NCBI GenBank assembly: GCA_013076295.1
Contig: RQOL01000900.1
Location: 127,187-191,186 of the forward strand
DNA: 64,000 bases
From: Sanderia malayensis
Lineage: Eukaryota > Cnidaria > Scyphozoa > Semaeostomeae > Pelagiidae
Direction of reading: 5' to 3'
In this document: positions 1 to 11,479 of the stretch, one piece after another
Layout: every line of letters starts with the position of its first letter
Numbering within the stretch: the stretch's first letter is position 1
Position numbers and translations under genes: made by a program
Notes under the pieces: model-generated
Databases searched by the model: none
What the model saw: only the letters and a program-made list of their open reading frames with translations
What the model was told of the DNA's origin: nothing

Positions 1-99
1 CAAAGTATCATTATCAGGGTCGCAGAGTTAGAGGCTTTGGGGCAGAGAAATTAAAATAGGTCTTTTGATCTGTTGGTCCATGTAGTTGTTTGGTCTTAG

Positions 100-2766
100 A
101 AAGAGCAATCTTGTGTAAGAAAACATCTAGGTACCAGTGTGGGTAATAACCTTACCATAATTTCAGGTGAAAATCCAATTCCCTCTGTGTCATACGAAAC
201 AAGTCTCAACATTACTCCAGATATCGACGAACTGGAAGAAATTGGAAATTTCGAAATCGGGCAAAGAATGTCGCCGAAACTGTTCACTGATTACGTGGAC
301 AACACGGATGATAATCTCTTGACATATTGTCTAAAGCGAGATGTTGCATGGGCGATTCTTGACGGTCTTCCAGGGAGAACAGAAGACGAAAATATGGTTG
401 GTTCATGGACAGCTTTTAACATGGTCACCGAAGTAGAAGTTAAGAAATCTCTTGTAGAGTATTTACCAGTCATTCCGCAGCCTCCAGAATATCCCGTGTG
501 CAAGAACTTTCTGGACAAATTGTTGCGTTTAATGAAAGAATTAGATGTTGGGCATATATATGCTCATGCTGATGAGCAGGTTTATGCGAGACTTGCTCAT
601 ATTCTTTGGAAGTATCCTAACACTTATCAAAACGTGATTATAGTTATGGGAGGATTCCACCAATTGTGTGTGCGCCAACGAATGATTCATAAACGGCATG
701 CCTGTATAGGTTACAAATCTTGGTGGACAGATGCAGGAGTTATAGCGATGGGCTCTGTGGAGAAAGCAGCAGAGGGCGGTCACTATTACCGGAATATGCG
801 GTTACACAAAGAAAGTTTTTGTGCTTTGGTTCAATACAGAGTTGAAAGCCTAACATCGAACTACGCAAATATTGATGCGGATCTGATTGCTCTTCTTCAA
901 GCTTTAAAGCAAAATCCAAGTCCTTCTGCAAACAAGGAAGTTATGGAAAATGAAAAGTTTCTTGAATTGTTTGAAAACCTCCCTGCTTCAGTTCATGGAA
1001 CAGAGTCAAAGATGACTGTGGAATACCTGAAGGATGTATCTTCGCTGCTGGCACTCGTATCTGCAGTTAGAGAGCAAGACATCGAACGCCACCTGCAAGC
1101 AGGAAGGGACATGCTAAAGCACTGTTTTGCTTTTGACCACGTCAATTACGCCAGATACATGTCGTTTCAGCACGTGTACCTCCGAGACCTTGAAAGACAG
1201 AACCATCCTGCATTCAGGGAAATGAAGTTGAGAGGATTCGGAGGAAGTTTGTCAGGAGCTCCATTTTCAAATATACACGGTGACTTGATAACAGAAGTTT
1301 TCAATGGTGAAACGAAACGAAGCGCAGGTCCATATAGGGCTGGGTACAGTACAGAATTGAATGCTGTTAATACCTGGATAAAGACATCTCATATTCACGC
1401 CGAGTTGCAATCGGCCTTGAGAGAACAAATTAGCATGTCAACTTCTTCTGTTCACAAAGAAACAACACCATCAGCCAAAAAGATGCATATTCAACATGTA
1501 AATCAACTGAAGCAGAAATTGAGAGGATACAGCTTGGATCCATTTAGCAAAGGAAATGCACGTCATATGACAACAGGCAAAGAGCTAGACCCCAATATGA
1601 TAGAGGGATTATTAAATGCACCCAAACTAGGCAATGAGAAGTGCAAGGAATTTGTGCAAGACAGGTTGGTTGAAGGAAAGGTGGACTTTTTTCAGCCGAT
1701 AAAACGATTAATGTTGTCAACTGGTCTGAAGAAAGCGAAAAAGCAACCAAAAGCTGTGAGTATCCTGAAGCAAGACAGACAAGCATTCGGCACACTTCTC
1801 ACGAAATCAATCAACTTGGAAACAGCATTTCAGCATCCACTCACTGAAGTTCCATTGAGCCTTGCCACGCCTGGTGGAGAACTCCGACAAGCACCAAAAC
1901 ATCTCTTGCGCAATCATATAATTGAAGAAGCAAATGCTATTACAAATGTCTGTCCAGAGAACGCAAGATGGCTGATTGATGGAATTGCTGCGATGAGATG
2001 CGTAAAGGCTTGAGAAACCTATAAGGAATGGCTTCTTGCTTTACTAAAATTCTCAACACCACCTCTTCAGTCGCGCCCTCTCTCCGTGGAGATCATAAAC
2101 GACACATACAGGAAAGATAGTGTAAAAAGTGGTACAAGGCAAAGAAGAGGCGAGGAGTCTTCCCGTATCCACATTCAAGGCTATGATCAGAAAATGCTTC
2201 AAGGCAATGCCTGGAATTCTGTGTTCAACAACATTGAAAACAAAACCGAACTAGTGGAGCTCGCAGCCAATTTTTTTCAAACAACAGAGGGAAGGAAATC
2301 ACTATCCGTCCCACTGATCTTCACGTGTGGTGAAAATACATTGGAGCTTACGAAAACAACTTCCAATGATATTTTCAAATGTAACCACGAAGAAGCTGAC
2401 ACGAGGCTTATCTTACATGCATCTCTTCAAGACACCAATGTCGTGGTAGTAGCAAAAGATACAGATGTTCTTATTCTGATGGTCTATGCGTATAATAAAC
2501 TTCAGCCATGCAGCAAATGGTACATGAAAATTGGTCATGAGAAGTATGTTGACATAAGCAAAGTTAGTAATCGTCTTGGTGCCGAAATATCGTCTTGCTT
2601 GCCACAATTGCACAGTCTCACTGGTTGCGACACGACATCTTTTTTCTATGGAGTTGGAAAAATTAAAGTTCTAAATAAAATAAAGAAAAATAAAGAGTTC
2701 CTGAATTTATTACAACATGTTGGCCAAACGAAATACTACCAGAAAGAGGATTTGAAGACAGTGTAA
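100..2766 (+). pseudogene. PIN/XPG-like multicopy gene, copy A: large exon, 5' part outside window
   Basis: The reading frame opens at 100, just after an acceptor-like TTTGGTCTTAG, and there is no ATG near its start, so this is an internal exon of a gene entering from the left. It runs 637 codons to an in-frame TGA at 2011-2013 and continues in the same frame to 2766. The first part contains MGGFHQL, ACIGYKSWW and GGHYYRNMRLHKESF, which I recognise as the N-terminal part of a multicopy invertebrate family. The second part has the acidic signature of PIN/XPG-like nucleases: HEEADTRLILHA, AKDTDVLIL and HSLTGCDTTSFFYGVGK. A metal-dependent nuclease fold is inferred from these Asp/Glu positions; no substrate is known to me. 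Near 2,735-2,745 the frame slips, because the family continues as GFEDSVKFVQTVMYSG in another frame. The stop and the slip mark it as a decayed copy. Confidence 0.7.
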
Positions 2767-3352
2767 AATTTGTCCAAACAGTTATGTATTCTGGCAAAGA
2801 AACAGAATCCTTAGTGGAGACACGAATACGTCTATACAAGTCCCTGAAAACTAAAGCATCACTGGCAATCCCACCCGATCCTGACTCGTTGCGGCAAGCA
2901 CTGCTTCGTGTACATTTTCAGGCATACTATTGGCTACAGTGTGACAGCTACAACGTTACTGACATCAAAGCTGAAGATAATGGATGGAAAAAGGATCTTG
3001 AAAATGGTATTTTAGTGCCAATATGGTTCACAGGTAAATGTTGTTTTTACTAGCTAGTGTCTCATGCGCAAAAATTCAAATTATTAAGACAGATAATTCA
3101 GAGCAGTTGGTGTCTAAAATTAGAAGGGGGAATTCTTTTTGCATTTCAGGAAGCCAACTGCCTTTATCAAAAGAATCAAAAACAGCCAGCAATCCTCCTT
3201 CACAAAAGCGTGCTAGGTACGCGGCTGAATTTCAAGTAGACAACAATGAAATATCCGAAGAAACAAGGGAGTTAGACTACATATTTTTTGGAGATTCGTC
3301 AAGTGACGAAAGTGATGATGATGATTCTGATAGATCGGACTGGCTGCCGTGA
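2767..3352 (+). pseudogene. PIN/XPG-like gene copy A, C-terminal exons and acidic tail
   Basis: Downstream of the frameshift the frame reads FVQTVMYSGKETESLVETR, then LLRVHFQAYYWLQC and PIWFTG, ending at 3033. A 116-bp GT-AG intron (3034-3149) follows: donor CAG|GTAAATG and acceptor TTTTGCATTTCAG. Splicing joins PIWFTG to SQLPLSKESK, then a basic stretch (PPSQKRARY) and a strongly acidic tail (YIFFGDSSSDESDDDD) that ends at 3352. The same acidic tail design recurs at 38.2 kb and 62.1 kb, which shows these are members of one family. Confidence 0.65.
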
Positions 3353-3787
3353 TTTTGTTTAGTATATACGCGATTTTTTGCAATCAGTATAACTTAAATT
3401 ATAATTTTAATTATGTTGTAATCAATAACATTCGGTTTTCCGCCATTTCGGCGATACTTGTGCCATTTTTCGCACTGATGACGTCATCAGTTGTTTTGCT
3501 GATATCAGCAAAATTGCGTAAACTTATATCATTCGAATTGCAACGTGAAAAGCTATCGATTGGTACCATTTTTATCGAGTTTCTATGTATGTAAGCGCCG
3601 CTATGCGTGTTTTCACATACGAAAAGTGGTCCTCTGTCACGTCATCAAAATGTACCACTTCCGGTTAAAATTTCAAAGGGCCCATCCCGGATTTGGAATC
3701 AGCATGGTCGAATTGCTATTATTATGAAATAAAATTCAAAGTTAGGTTGAAGTTCAGATTGTTGGAGAAAATTCCCTGCCTATCTTC
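3353..3787 (+). other. 3' noncoding block of the PIN/XPG-like element, copy A
   Basis: No coding signal. The block holds two adjacent perfect palindromes (3475-3490 and 3494-3513) and the string AGCTATCGATTGGTACCATT at 3551. The order GACGTCATCA, then about 75 bp, then AGCTATCGATTGG, then GGGCCCATC also occurs downstream of the diverged family member at 39.13-39.35 kb. This suggests a conserved element end or a regulatory 3' region. Confidence 0.55.
3475..3513. repeat. Two adjacent perfect palindromes (16 bp and 20 bp)
   Basis: CTGATGACGTCATCAG (3475-3490) contains the CRE-type core TGACGTCA. TTTTGCTGATATCAGCAAAA (3494-3513) follows after three bases. Both are exactly self-complementary. Confidence 0.9.
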
Positions 3788-4175
3788 ACCTGAGCTGTAT
3801 CAATACATCAGGTCTTTGCCTGAGTTGTATGAAGACATCAGGTCTTTGCCTGAGCTGAATAAAGACATCAGGTCCTTTCCTGAGCTGTGTGAAGACATCA
3901 GATCTTTGCCCGAGCTGTATGAAGACACCAGGTCTTTTGCCTGAGCTGTATGAAGACACCAGGTCTTTTGCCTGAGCTGTATGAAGACATCAGATTTTTG
4001 CCTGAGCTGTATGAAGACACCAGGTCTTTTTCCTGAGCTGTATGAAGACATCAGGTGTTTGTCTGAGCTGTATGAAGACACCAGGTCTTTTGCCTGAACT
4101 GTATGAAGACACCAGGTCTTTTGTCTGAGCTGCATGAAGACATCAGGTGTTGGCCTGAGCTGTGTGAAGGCATCA
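3788..4175. repeat. 30-31 bp minisatellite, about 13 units, copy A
   Basis: Units read CCTGAGCTGTATGAAGACA, then CCAGGTCTTTTG with variants. The first five units are 30 bp and keep one plus-strand frame open (repeating PELYEDIRSL). From about 3,939 the units are mostly 31 bp, so the frame rotates. The array sits between the convergent PIN/XPG-like and Helitron genes. Confidence 0.9.
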
Positions 4176-4179
4176 GGTG

Positions 4180-5423
4180 TCAGTAATGAATTTTAGAGGA
4201 CTTCCTTGTAGACATTGTTCTTTGTTTTTTGTTGCTTGGTGTGAATACCTTGAGTCCAGAGAATGACTGGGCTCTAGATATTGCAACGTAAAGCTGTCCG
4301 TGAGCAAAAACAGGTTCTGGCAAGTAAATGCCCACGTGTGTTAAGGATTGTCCTTGTGCCTTGTTGTTGGTGAGGCAGTAAGCAAGTCTGACTTGAAATT
4401 GCTTTCTTGCCATGGAGATTGGCAATGATGAATCTTGGCAGGTCATAGTAATGCGTGGAAGTATAACGTACTGGCCCTTGTTCTGTGTTGTGATGATCTC
4501 TGCGGTTATTATGTGTTGTTTGAGATCTCTGACAATTAGACGTGTTCCATTGCAAAGTCCCTTTGCAGGCTCGATGTTTCTGAGCAAAATGATTGTAGTT
4601 CCGAACTGTAAGAGAATGAGATTCAGTAAGGTCGGATAGCAAGAGACATTTAAAGAACTGTTGAAATTAGCGTGCATACCTTCAATTGTAGTGAGTGAAG
4701 AGGCATTCCACCAGGAGTCTGTGCATTAAGAAACTCCATGGGATATGCTGCGGCCTCTTCTGGATCATCTGTTTGGACTGGTGTTAACGCTGAGGTACTG
4801 TTTCCGGGGTTGTTGGAAGTCTTTGCAAAATGAGTTTGTTGATATGATGTGAGAACTCGTTCTTTGGTGTCAAAGAACAACGCTCGGACATGGTGTTGGG
4901 ATCCAGTAAGAGGTGTGCATCTCCTGATTCTGCTTGAGGATAGATTTAATTGATGAGATCCAGAGAGTTGATGCAGATTTTTTGTGGAAGGTTGATCTGA
5001 TCTTGATGGTCATGAGGTTCCACTCCGTTGCCTATTCGGAGAAGCCAGTCTGAGAATGCTTGGTAAGTCTCATCTTGAACGGCTCTCATGTTTGTAATAA
5101 GTCTGAATTGTTGGAAATGAGACCACAGATCTTCAACTTTTTGTGCCCTCAGACATTCTTGCACTACTCATTTTCTGCCTGCTTTCTTGACGACTGGCAG
5201 TAGTTGTTTGAAGTCGCCGCCAAGCATGAAGTATTTGCCGCCAAAAGGTCTGTCGACTTTGGTGATGTCTCTCAGCAGACGGTGAACTGTTTTGAGTGCT
5301 GTTTCTGGAATCATGGAAGCTTCGTCCCATATGAATAGCATTGTGTCTCGCTGTTGCTGTGCTCGTATACTTTGTGCTTTGACGTTGCAAGTGGAATTGT
5401 CGAGCAGAGGAATCGGTATCTGA
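4180..5423 (-). pseudogene. Helitron PIF1-like helicase, copy A, truncated 5' end
   Basis: This is the C-terminal half of a Helitron-type PIF1 helicase read on the minus strand. From its broken upstream end it shows LFIWDEASMI (Walker B) and GGDFKQLLPVV (motif III). An in-frame TGA near 5,168 interrupts it, followed by FRLITNMRA and, after a short intron (about 4,606-4,680), FGTTIILLRNIEPAKGLCNG, RLAYCLTNNKAQGQSL and HGQLYVAISRAQSFSGLKV, the usual C-terminal helicase motifs. The Walker A exon is missing because plus-strand PIN/XPG-like DNA replaces it after 5,423. Helitron helicases unwind DNA during rolling-circle transposition; this copy cannot be functional. It is near-identical to 8,580-9,822. 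Confidence 0.85.
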
Positions 5424-5430
5424 TGTGGAA
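5418..5430. other. Junction of 4.4-kb tandem duplication
   Basis: Helitron sequence (matching up to about 9,822) switches within a few bases to PIN/XPG-like sequence that matches copy A from about 1,015. Short shared bases (GA/TGTGG) lie at the join. Offsets between copies are about 4,409 at the left and 4,400 at the right. Confidence 0.75.
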
Positions 5431-7749
5431 TACCTGAAGGATGTATCTTCGCTGCTGGCACTCGTAATCTGCAGTTAGAGAGCAAGACATCGACGCCCAC
5501 TGCAAGCAGGAAGGGACATGCTAAAGCACTGTTTTGCTTTTGACCACGTCAATTACGCCAGATACATGTCGTTTCAGCACGTGTACCTCCGAGACCTTGA
5601 AAGACAGAACCATCCTGCATTCAGGGAAATGAAGTTGAGAGGATTCGGAGGAAGTTTGTCAGGAGCTCCATTTTCAAATATACACGGTGACTTGATAACA
5701 GAAGTTTTCAATGGTGAAACGAAACGAAGCGCAGGTCCATATAGGGCTGGGTACAGTACAGAATCGAATGCTGTTAATACCTGGATAAAGACATCTCATA
5801 TTCACGCCGAGTTGCAATCGGCCTTGAGAGAACAAATTAGCATGTCAACTTCTTCTGTTCACAAAGAACAACACCATCAGCCAAAAAGATGCATATTCAA
5901 CATGTAAATCACTGAAGCAGAAATTGAGAGGATACAGCTTGGATCCATTTAGCAAAGGAAATGCACGTCATATGACAACAGGCAAAGAGCTAGACCCCAA
6001 TATGATAGAGGGATTATTAAATGCACCCAACTAGGCAATGAGAAGTGCAAGGAATTTGTGCAAGACAGGTTGGTTGAAGGAAAGGTGGACTTTTTTCAGC
6101 CGATAAAACGATTAATGTTGTCAACTGGTCTGAAGAAAGCGAAAAAGCAACCAAAAGCTGTGAGTATCCTGAAGCAAGACAGACAAGCATTCGGCACACT
6201 TCTCACGAAATCAATCAACTTGGAAACAGCATTTCAGCATCCACTCACTGAAGTTCCATTGAGCCTTGCCACGCCTGGTGGAGAACTCCGACAAGCACCA
6301 AAACATCTCTTGCGCAATCATATAATTGAAGAAGCAAATGCTATTACAAATGTCTGTCCAGAGAACGCAAGATGGCTGATTGATGGAATTGCTGCGATGA
6401 GATGCGTAAAGGCTTGAGAAACCTATAAGGAATGGCTTTCTTGCTTTACTAAAATTCTCACACCACCTCTTCAGTCGCGCCCTCTCTCCGTGGAGATCAT
6501 AAACGACACCATACAGGAAAGATAGTGTAAAAAGTGGTACAAGGCAAAGAAGAGGCGAGGAGTCTTCCCGTATCCACATTCAAGGCTATGATCAAAAATG
6601 CTTCAAGGCAATGCCTGGAATTCTGTGTTCAACAACATTGAAAACAAAACCGAACTAGTGGAGCTCGCAGCCAATTTTTTTCAAACAACAGAGGGAAGGA
6701 AATCACTATCCGTCCCACTGATCTTCACGTGTGGTGAAAATACATTGGAGCTTACGAAACAACTTCCAATGATATTTTCAAATGTAACCACGAAGAAGCT
6801 GACACGAGGCTTATCTTACATGCATCTCTTCAAGACACCAATGTCGTGGTAGTAGCAAAAGATACAGATGTTCTTATTCTGATGGTCTATGCGTATAATA
6901 AACTTCAGCCATGCAGCAAATGGTACATGAAAATTGGTCATGAGAAGTATGTTGACATAAGCAAGTTAGTAATCGTCTTGGTGCCGAAATATCGTCTTGC
7001 TTGCCACAATTGCACAGTCTCACTGGTTGCGACACGACATCTTTTTTCTATGGAGTTGGAAAAATTAAAGTTCTAAATAAAATAAAGAAAATAAAGAGTT
7101 CCTGAATTTATTACAACATGTTGGCCAAACGAAATACTACCAGAAAGAGGATTTGAAGACAGTGTAAAATTTGTCCAAACAGTTATGTATTCTGGCAAGA
7201 AACAGAATCCTTAGTGGAGACACGATACGTCTATACAAGTCCCTGAAAACTAAAGCATCACTGGCAATCCCACCGTCCCTGACTCGTTGCGGCAAGCCAC
7301 TGGCTTCGTGTACATTTTCAGGCATACTATTGGCTACAGTGTGACAGCTACAACGTTACTGACATCAAGCTGAAGATAATGGATGGAAAAAGGATCTTGA
7401 AAAGGTATTTTAGTGCCAATATGGTTCACAGGTAAATGTTGTTTTTACTAGTAGTGTCTCATGCGCAAAAATTCAAATTATTAAGACAGATAATTCAGAG
7501 CAGTTGGTGTCTAAAATTAGAAGGGGGATTCTTTTTGCATTTCAGGAAGCCAACTGCCTTTATCAAAAGAATCAAAAACAGCCAGCAATCCTCCTTCACA
7601 AAAGCGTGCTAGGTACGCGGCTGAATTTCAAGTAGACAACAATGAAATATCCGAAGAAACAAGGGAGTTAGACTACATATTTTTTGGAGATTCGTCAAGT
7701 GACGAAAGTGATGATGATGATTCTGATAGATCGGACTGGCTGCCGTGAT
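5424..7749 (+). pseudogene. PIN/XPG-like gene, copy B, 5' truncated and indel-ridden
   Basis: This is a second copy of 1,015-3,352. It begins abruptly at the duplication junction inside the large exon and carries the same in-frame TGA (about 6,414), the same PIN/XPG-like block (DTDVLIL near 6,860 and the TGCDTTS-equivalent near 7,030) and the same acidic tail to 7,748. Relative to copy A it has many single-base gains and losses (for example near 5,467, 5,492, 5,870, 5,908 and 6,030), breaking it into short frames. Because the differences are mostly 1-base indels and almost no substitutions, I infer sequencing or gap-filling errors rather than evolutionary decay. Confidence 0.7.
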
Positions 7750-7873
7750 TTTGGTTTAGTATATACGCGATTTTTTGCAATCAGTATAACTTAAATTATA
7801 ATTTTAATTATGTTGTAATCAATAACAATTCGGTTTTCCGCCATTTCGGCGATACTTGTGCCATTTTTCCGCA

Positions 7874-7912
7874 CTGATGACGTCATCAGTTGTTTTGCTG
7901 ATATCAGCAAAA
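7874..7912. repeat. Paired palindromes, copy B
   Basis: Same 16-bp (7874-7889) and 20-bp (7893-7912) perfect palindromes as at 3475-3513, intact although the surrounding copy is full of indels. Confidence 0.9.
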
Positions 7913-8187
7913 TTGCGTAAACTTTATTCATTCGAATTGCAACGTGAAAAGCTATCGATTGGTACCATTTTATCGAGTTTCTATGTATGTAAGCGCCGCT
8001 ATGCCGTGTTTTTCACATACGAAAAGTGGTCCTCTGTCACGTCATCAAAAAGTACCACTTCCGGTTAAAATTTCAAAGGGCCCATCTCGGATTTGGAATC
8101 AGCATGGTCGAATTGCTATTATTATGAAATAAAATTCAAAGTTAGGTTGAAGTTCAGATTGTTGGAGAAAATTCCCTGCCTATCTTC

Positions 8188-8578
8188 ACCTGAGCTGTAT
8201 CAATACATCAGGTCTTTGCCTGAGTTGTATGAAGACATCAGGTCTTTGCCTGAGCTGAATAAAGACATCAGGTCCTTTCCTGAGCTGTGTGAAGACATCA
8301 GATCTTTGCCCGAGCTGTATGAAGACACCAGGTCTTTTGCCTGAGCTGTATGAAGACACCAGGTCTTTTGCCTGAGCTGTATGAAGACATCAGATTTTTG
8401 CCTGAGCTGTATGAAGACACCAGGTCTTTTTCCTGAGCTGTATGAAGACATCAGGTGTTTGTCTGAGCTGTATGAAGACACCAGGTCTTTTGCCTGAACT
8501 GTATGAAGACACCAGGTCTTTTGTCTGAGCTGTATGAAGACATCAGGTGTTGGCCTGAGCTGTGTGAAGGCATCAGGT
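8188..8578. repeat. 30-31 bp minisatellite, about 13 units, copy B
   Basis: Near base-for-base repeat of 3,788-4,175, with the same change from 30-bp to 31-bp units. It follows the Helitron stop codon directly. Confidence 0.9.
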
Positions 8579-8579
8579 G

Positions 8580-11138
8580 TCAGTAATGAATTTTAGAGGA
8601 CTTCCTTGTAGACATTGTTCTTTGTTTTTTGTTGCTTGGTGTGAATACCTTGAGTCCAGAGAATGACTGGGCTCTAGATATTGCAACGTAAAGCTGTCCG
8701 TGAGCAAAAACAGGTTCTGGCAAGTAAATGCCCACGTGTGTTAAGGATTGTCCTTGTGCCTTGTTGTTGGTGAGGCAGTAAGCAAGTCTGACTTGAAATT
8801 GCTTTCTTGCCATGGAGATTGGCAATGATGAATCTTGGCAGGTCATAGTAATGCGTGGAAGTATAACGTACTGGCCCTTGTTCTGTGTTGTGATGATCTC
8901 TGCGGTTATTATGTGTTGTTTGAGATCTCTGACAATTAGACGTGTTCCATTGCAAAGTCCCTTTGCAGGCTCGATGTTTCTGAGCAAAATGATTGTAGTT
9001 CCGAACTGTAAGAGAATGAGATTCAGTAAGGTCGGATAGCAAGAGACATTTAAAAGAACTGTTGAAATATAGCGTGCATACCTTCAATTGTAGTGAGTGA
9101 AGAGGCATTCCACCAGGAGTCTGTGCATTAAGAAACTCCATGGGATATGCTGCGGCCTCTTCTGGATCATCTGTTTGGACTGTGTTAACGCTGAGGTACT
9201 GTTTCCGGGTTGTTGGAAGTCTTTGCAAAATGAGTTTGTTGATATGATGTGAGAACTCGTTCTTTGGTGTCAAAGAACAACGCTCGGACATGGTGTTGGG
9301 ATCCAGTAAGAGGTGTGCATCTCCTGATTCTGCTTGAGGATAGATTTAATTGATGAGATCCAGAGAGTTGATGCAGATTTTTTGTGGAAGGTTGATCTGA
9401 TCTTGATGGTCATGAGGTTCCACTCCGTTGCCTATTCGGAGAAGCCAGTCTGAGAATGCTTGGTAAGTCTCATCTTGAACGGCTCTCATGTTTGTAATAA
9501 GTCTGAATTGTTGGAAATGAGACCACAGATCTTCAACTTTTTGTGCCCTCAGACATTCTTGCACTACTCATTTTCTGCCTGCTTTCTTGACGACTGGCAG
9601 TAGTTGTTTGAAGTCGCCGCCAAGCATGAAGTATTTGCCGCCAAAAGGTCTGTCGACTTTGGTGATGTCTCTCAGCAGACGGTGAACTGTTTTGAGTGCT
9701 GTTTCTGGAATCATGGAAGCTTCGTCCCATATGAATAGCATTGTGTCTCGCTGTTGCTGTGCTCGTATACTTTGTGCTTTGACGTTGCAAGTGGAATTGT
9801 CGAGCAAAGGAATCGGTATCTGAAATGTTGAGTGTGCTGTTCTGCCGTGAATAAGTAGCGTTGCTGCTATGCCAGAGTATGCTACGCATTTGGCTTTGTA
9901 TCCGGAAGCTGGCAGATTGTGTACAAATGTGTTGTACAGGAAGGTTTTGCCAGAACCTGCTGGACCTTCGAGAAAGAAATAGTTGTCTGTTGACTGTGTC
10001 TTGATGGCGTGGACAACGGCGTTGTGTACTTGCACTTCTTCTGGGTTGAGTTGCTCAAGCATTTGTTGTCCCTGCTCTCCCTCCTGTTCGATGTTGATGT
10101 CAGCCGGCTGTTGTGGCTGAGCATAGTCGGCAGGTGGCTGCCGCATTTCGGGGAAATCCTGAAGGGATTTTGCGTGAATGTGCAGGTTTTTCTGGATGTC
10201 TGCCGGGAGCATGTGGATGTGTTGCTGCTGGAATGTTGCATTTGGATCCTGCAGCTGATCGTGTCTGACATAATCTTCTGCCATGTCTTTTTTGGAATTC
10301 TGTGAAGAGAGCATCAATGTCGGTTGGAGTTTGGAAGAGTATGAATGTTGCAAACAATTGTCTCATCTGTGCAGGCATGCATGTGATCACTGCATCTTGT
10401 AAGGAAGTCGTCTTCGGTCTTCCAAGAGTGACATTGCTCTTGCTGCATTCTTGAACGTGTCGTGAGTGACTGCGTCAAGTGATTGAATGTCTTTGAAGGA
10501 GGTTGCTTCTTTTCTGTGCCGCAATATCAATGTGAGGGCGAAGCGTTCAGCACCTGAAGGTAAAATGTTGTATATTCTGGCTATTACACCTTTGAGTGCT
10601 TTGGGCTTGCGTTGCTGCCACTGCTTGGTGGATTTGTTGAAGGTGTAGTGCTCTGGTATGTCTTGGTATAAGTACTGGTGAGCATTCTGTTCCCTCTGGT
10701 TGAGGGTGAAGTAAGCCATGTGCATTCTGTCGTTGTTTCTGTGTGCAGCCTGCTCTGGGTCTGTGAAATAAAGGAGTGTTGGTCTGGCAGGTGAATTGCA
10801 AGTTGGACGATTATGTGACTCTTTTCATACATGTCGTATTGCAGGAGTTTGTACACGGCTTGATGAGGGTTGACGTAACTGGAATTGAGGTACTGATGTA
10901 TCTCGTCATGCACAATGTCTCGCTGTGTGTCTGCTTGTTCGTGACCTTCTCTGATTTCAACATGTGCCATGTCATTGTCTTTGTGGATGTACTTGAAAAT
11001 GTACTTGACACTTTTGATGGTTATGCACACTTCCACGTTGATGTGACAGTCGAACTCGAGCAGGAATTTGATGTTGTGTGGCACGGCCCAAGAGTCGTTA
11101 ACTCTGTGCTGTTGGAGTTGAGCCGTTGTTTTGCCTGC
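8580..11138 (-). pseudogene. Helitron Rep/Hel protein, helicase part, copy B
   Basis: A minus-strand Helitron gene lacking its N-terminal Rep (HUH) region. The most upstream exon starts near 11,138 after a TTTCTTGCAG acceptor and reads VNDSWAVPHNIKFLLEF, HINVEVCITIKSVKYIFKYI and QLAIHLPDQ, typical of the linker between Rep and helicase. Then come YTFNKSTKQWQQR and ERFALTLILRHRKEATSF, followed by the helicase: Walker A LEGPAGSGKTFLYN (about 9,950), AYSGIAATLLIHGRTAHSTF, Walker B LFIWDEASMI and GGDFKQLLPVV. After an intron at 9,006-9,081 (donor AAG|GTATGC, acceptor CTTACAG) come the C-terminal motifs TNNKAQGQSL and YVAISRAQSF. Frameshifts near 10,785, 10,420 and 10,310 and an in-frame TGA at 9,568-9,570 make it a pseudogene. 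No Rep motif is visible upstream. Confidence 0.88.
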
Positions 11139-11479
11139 AAGAAAGGGACATGCTTATTGTGTGCATTTAAATGAAATGTAAATCATAAGTATTAAATGCA
11201 ATTATGAATCCACGGGCAACAAATGTATCTGCAAAGAATAGAAAATGACGTAAGCATTTCACCTAAAATTAGAGAAATTCTTTGATGCGCAATAAATCCA
11301 TGGAAGGAAAGAGAAATCGTAGAAAATACACGTACCTGTAGCAATAAATTTTCCGACTTGCAGTAGAAGGGAACATGGAATGCGAAGAAGCGCTCTCAGC
11401 AAAAAATCTGGTAGAATGGAAAAGTAATGAAAAATTGTTGCATGTTCTATTGCAGAATCGAAATTACACAACATGGCAA
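11139..11479. other. No recognisable feature
   Basis: AT-rich sequence upstream of the Helitron exon. I see no Rep-domain coding or known repeat here. Confidence 0.5.

Noticed and set aside
3800..4135. Minus-strand 111-codon frame with SSYSSGK repeats
   Set aside because: Shadow of the 30-31 bp minisatellite.
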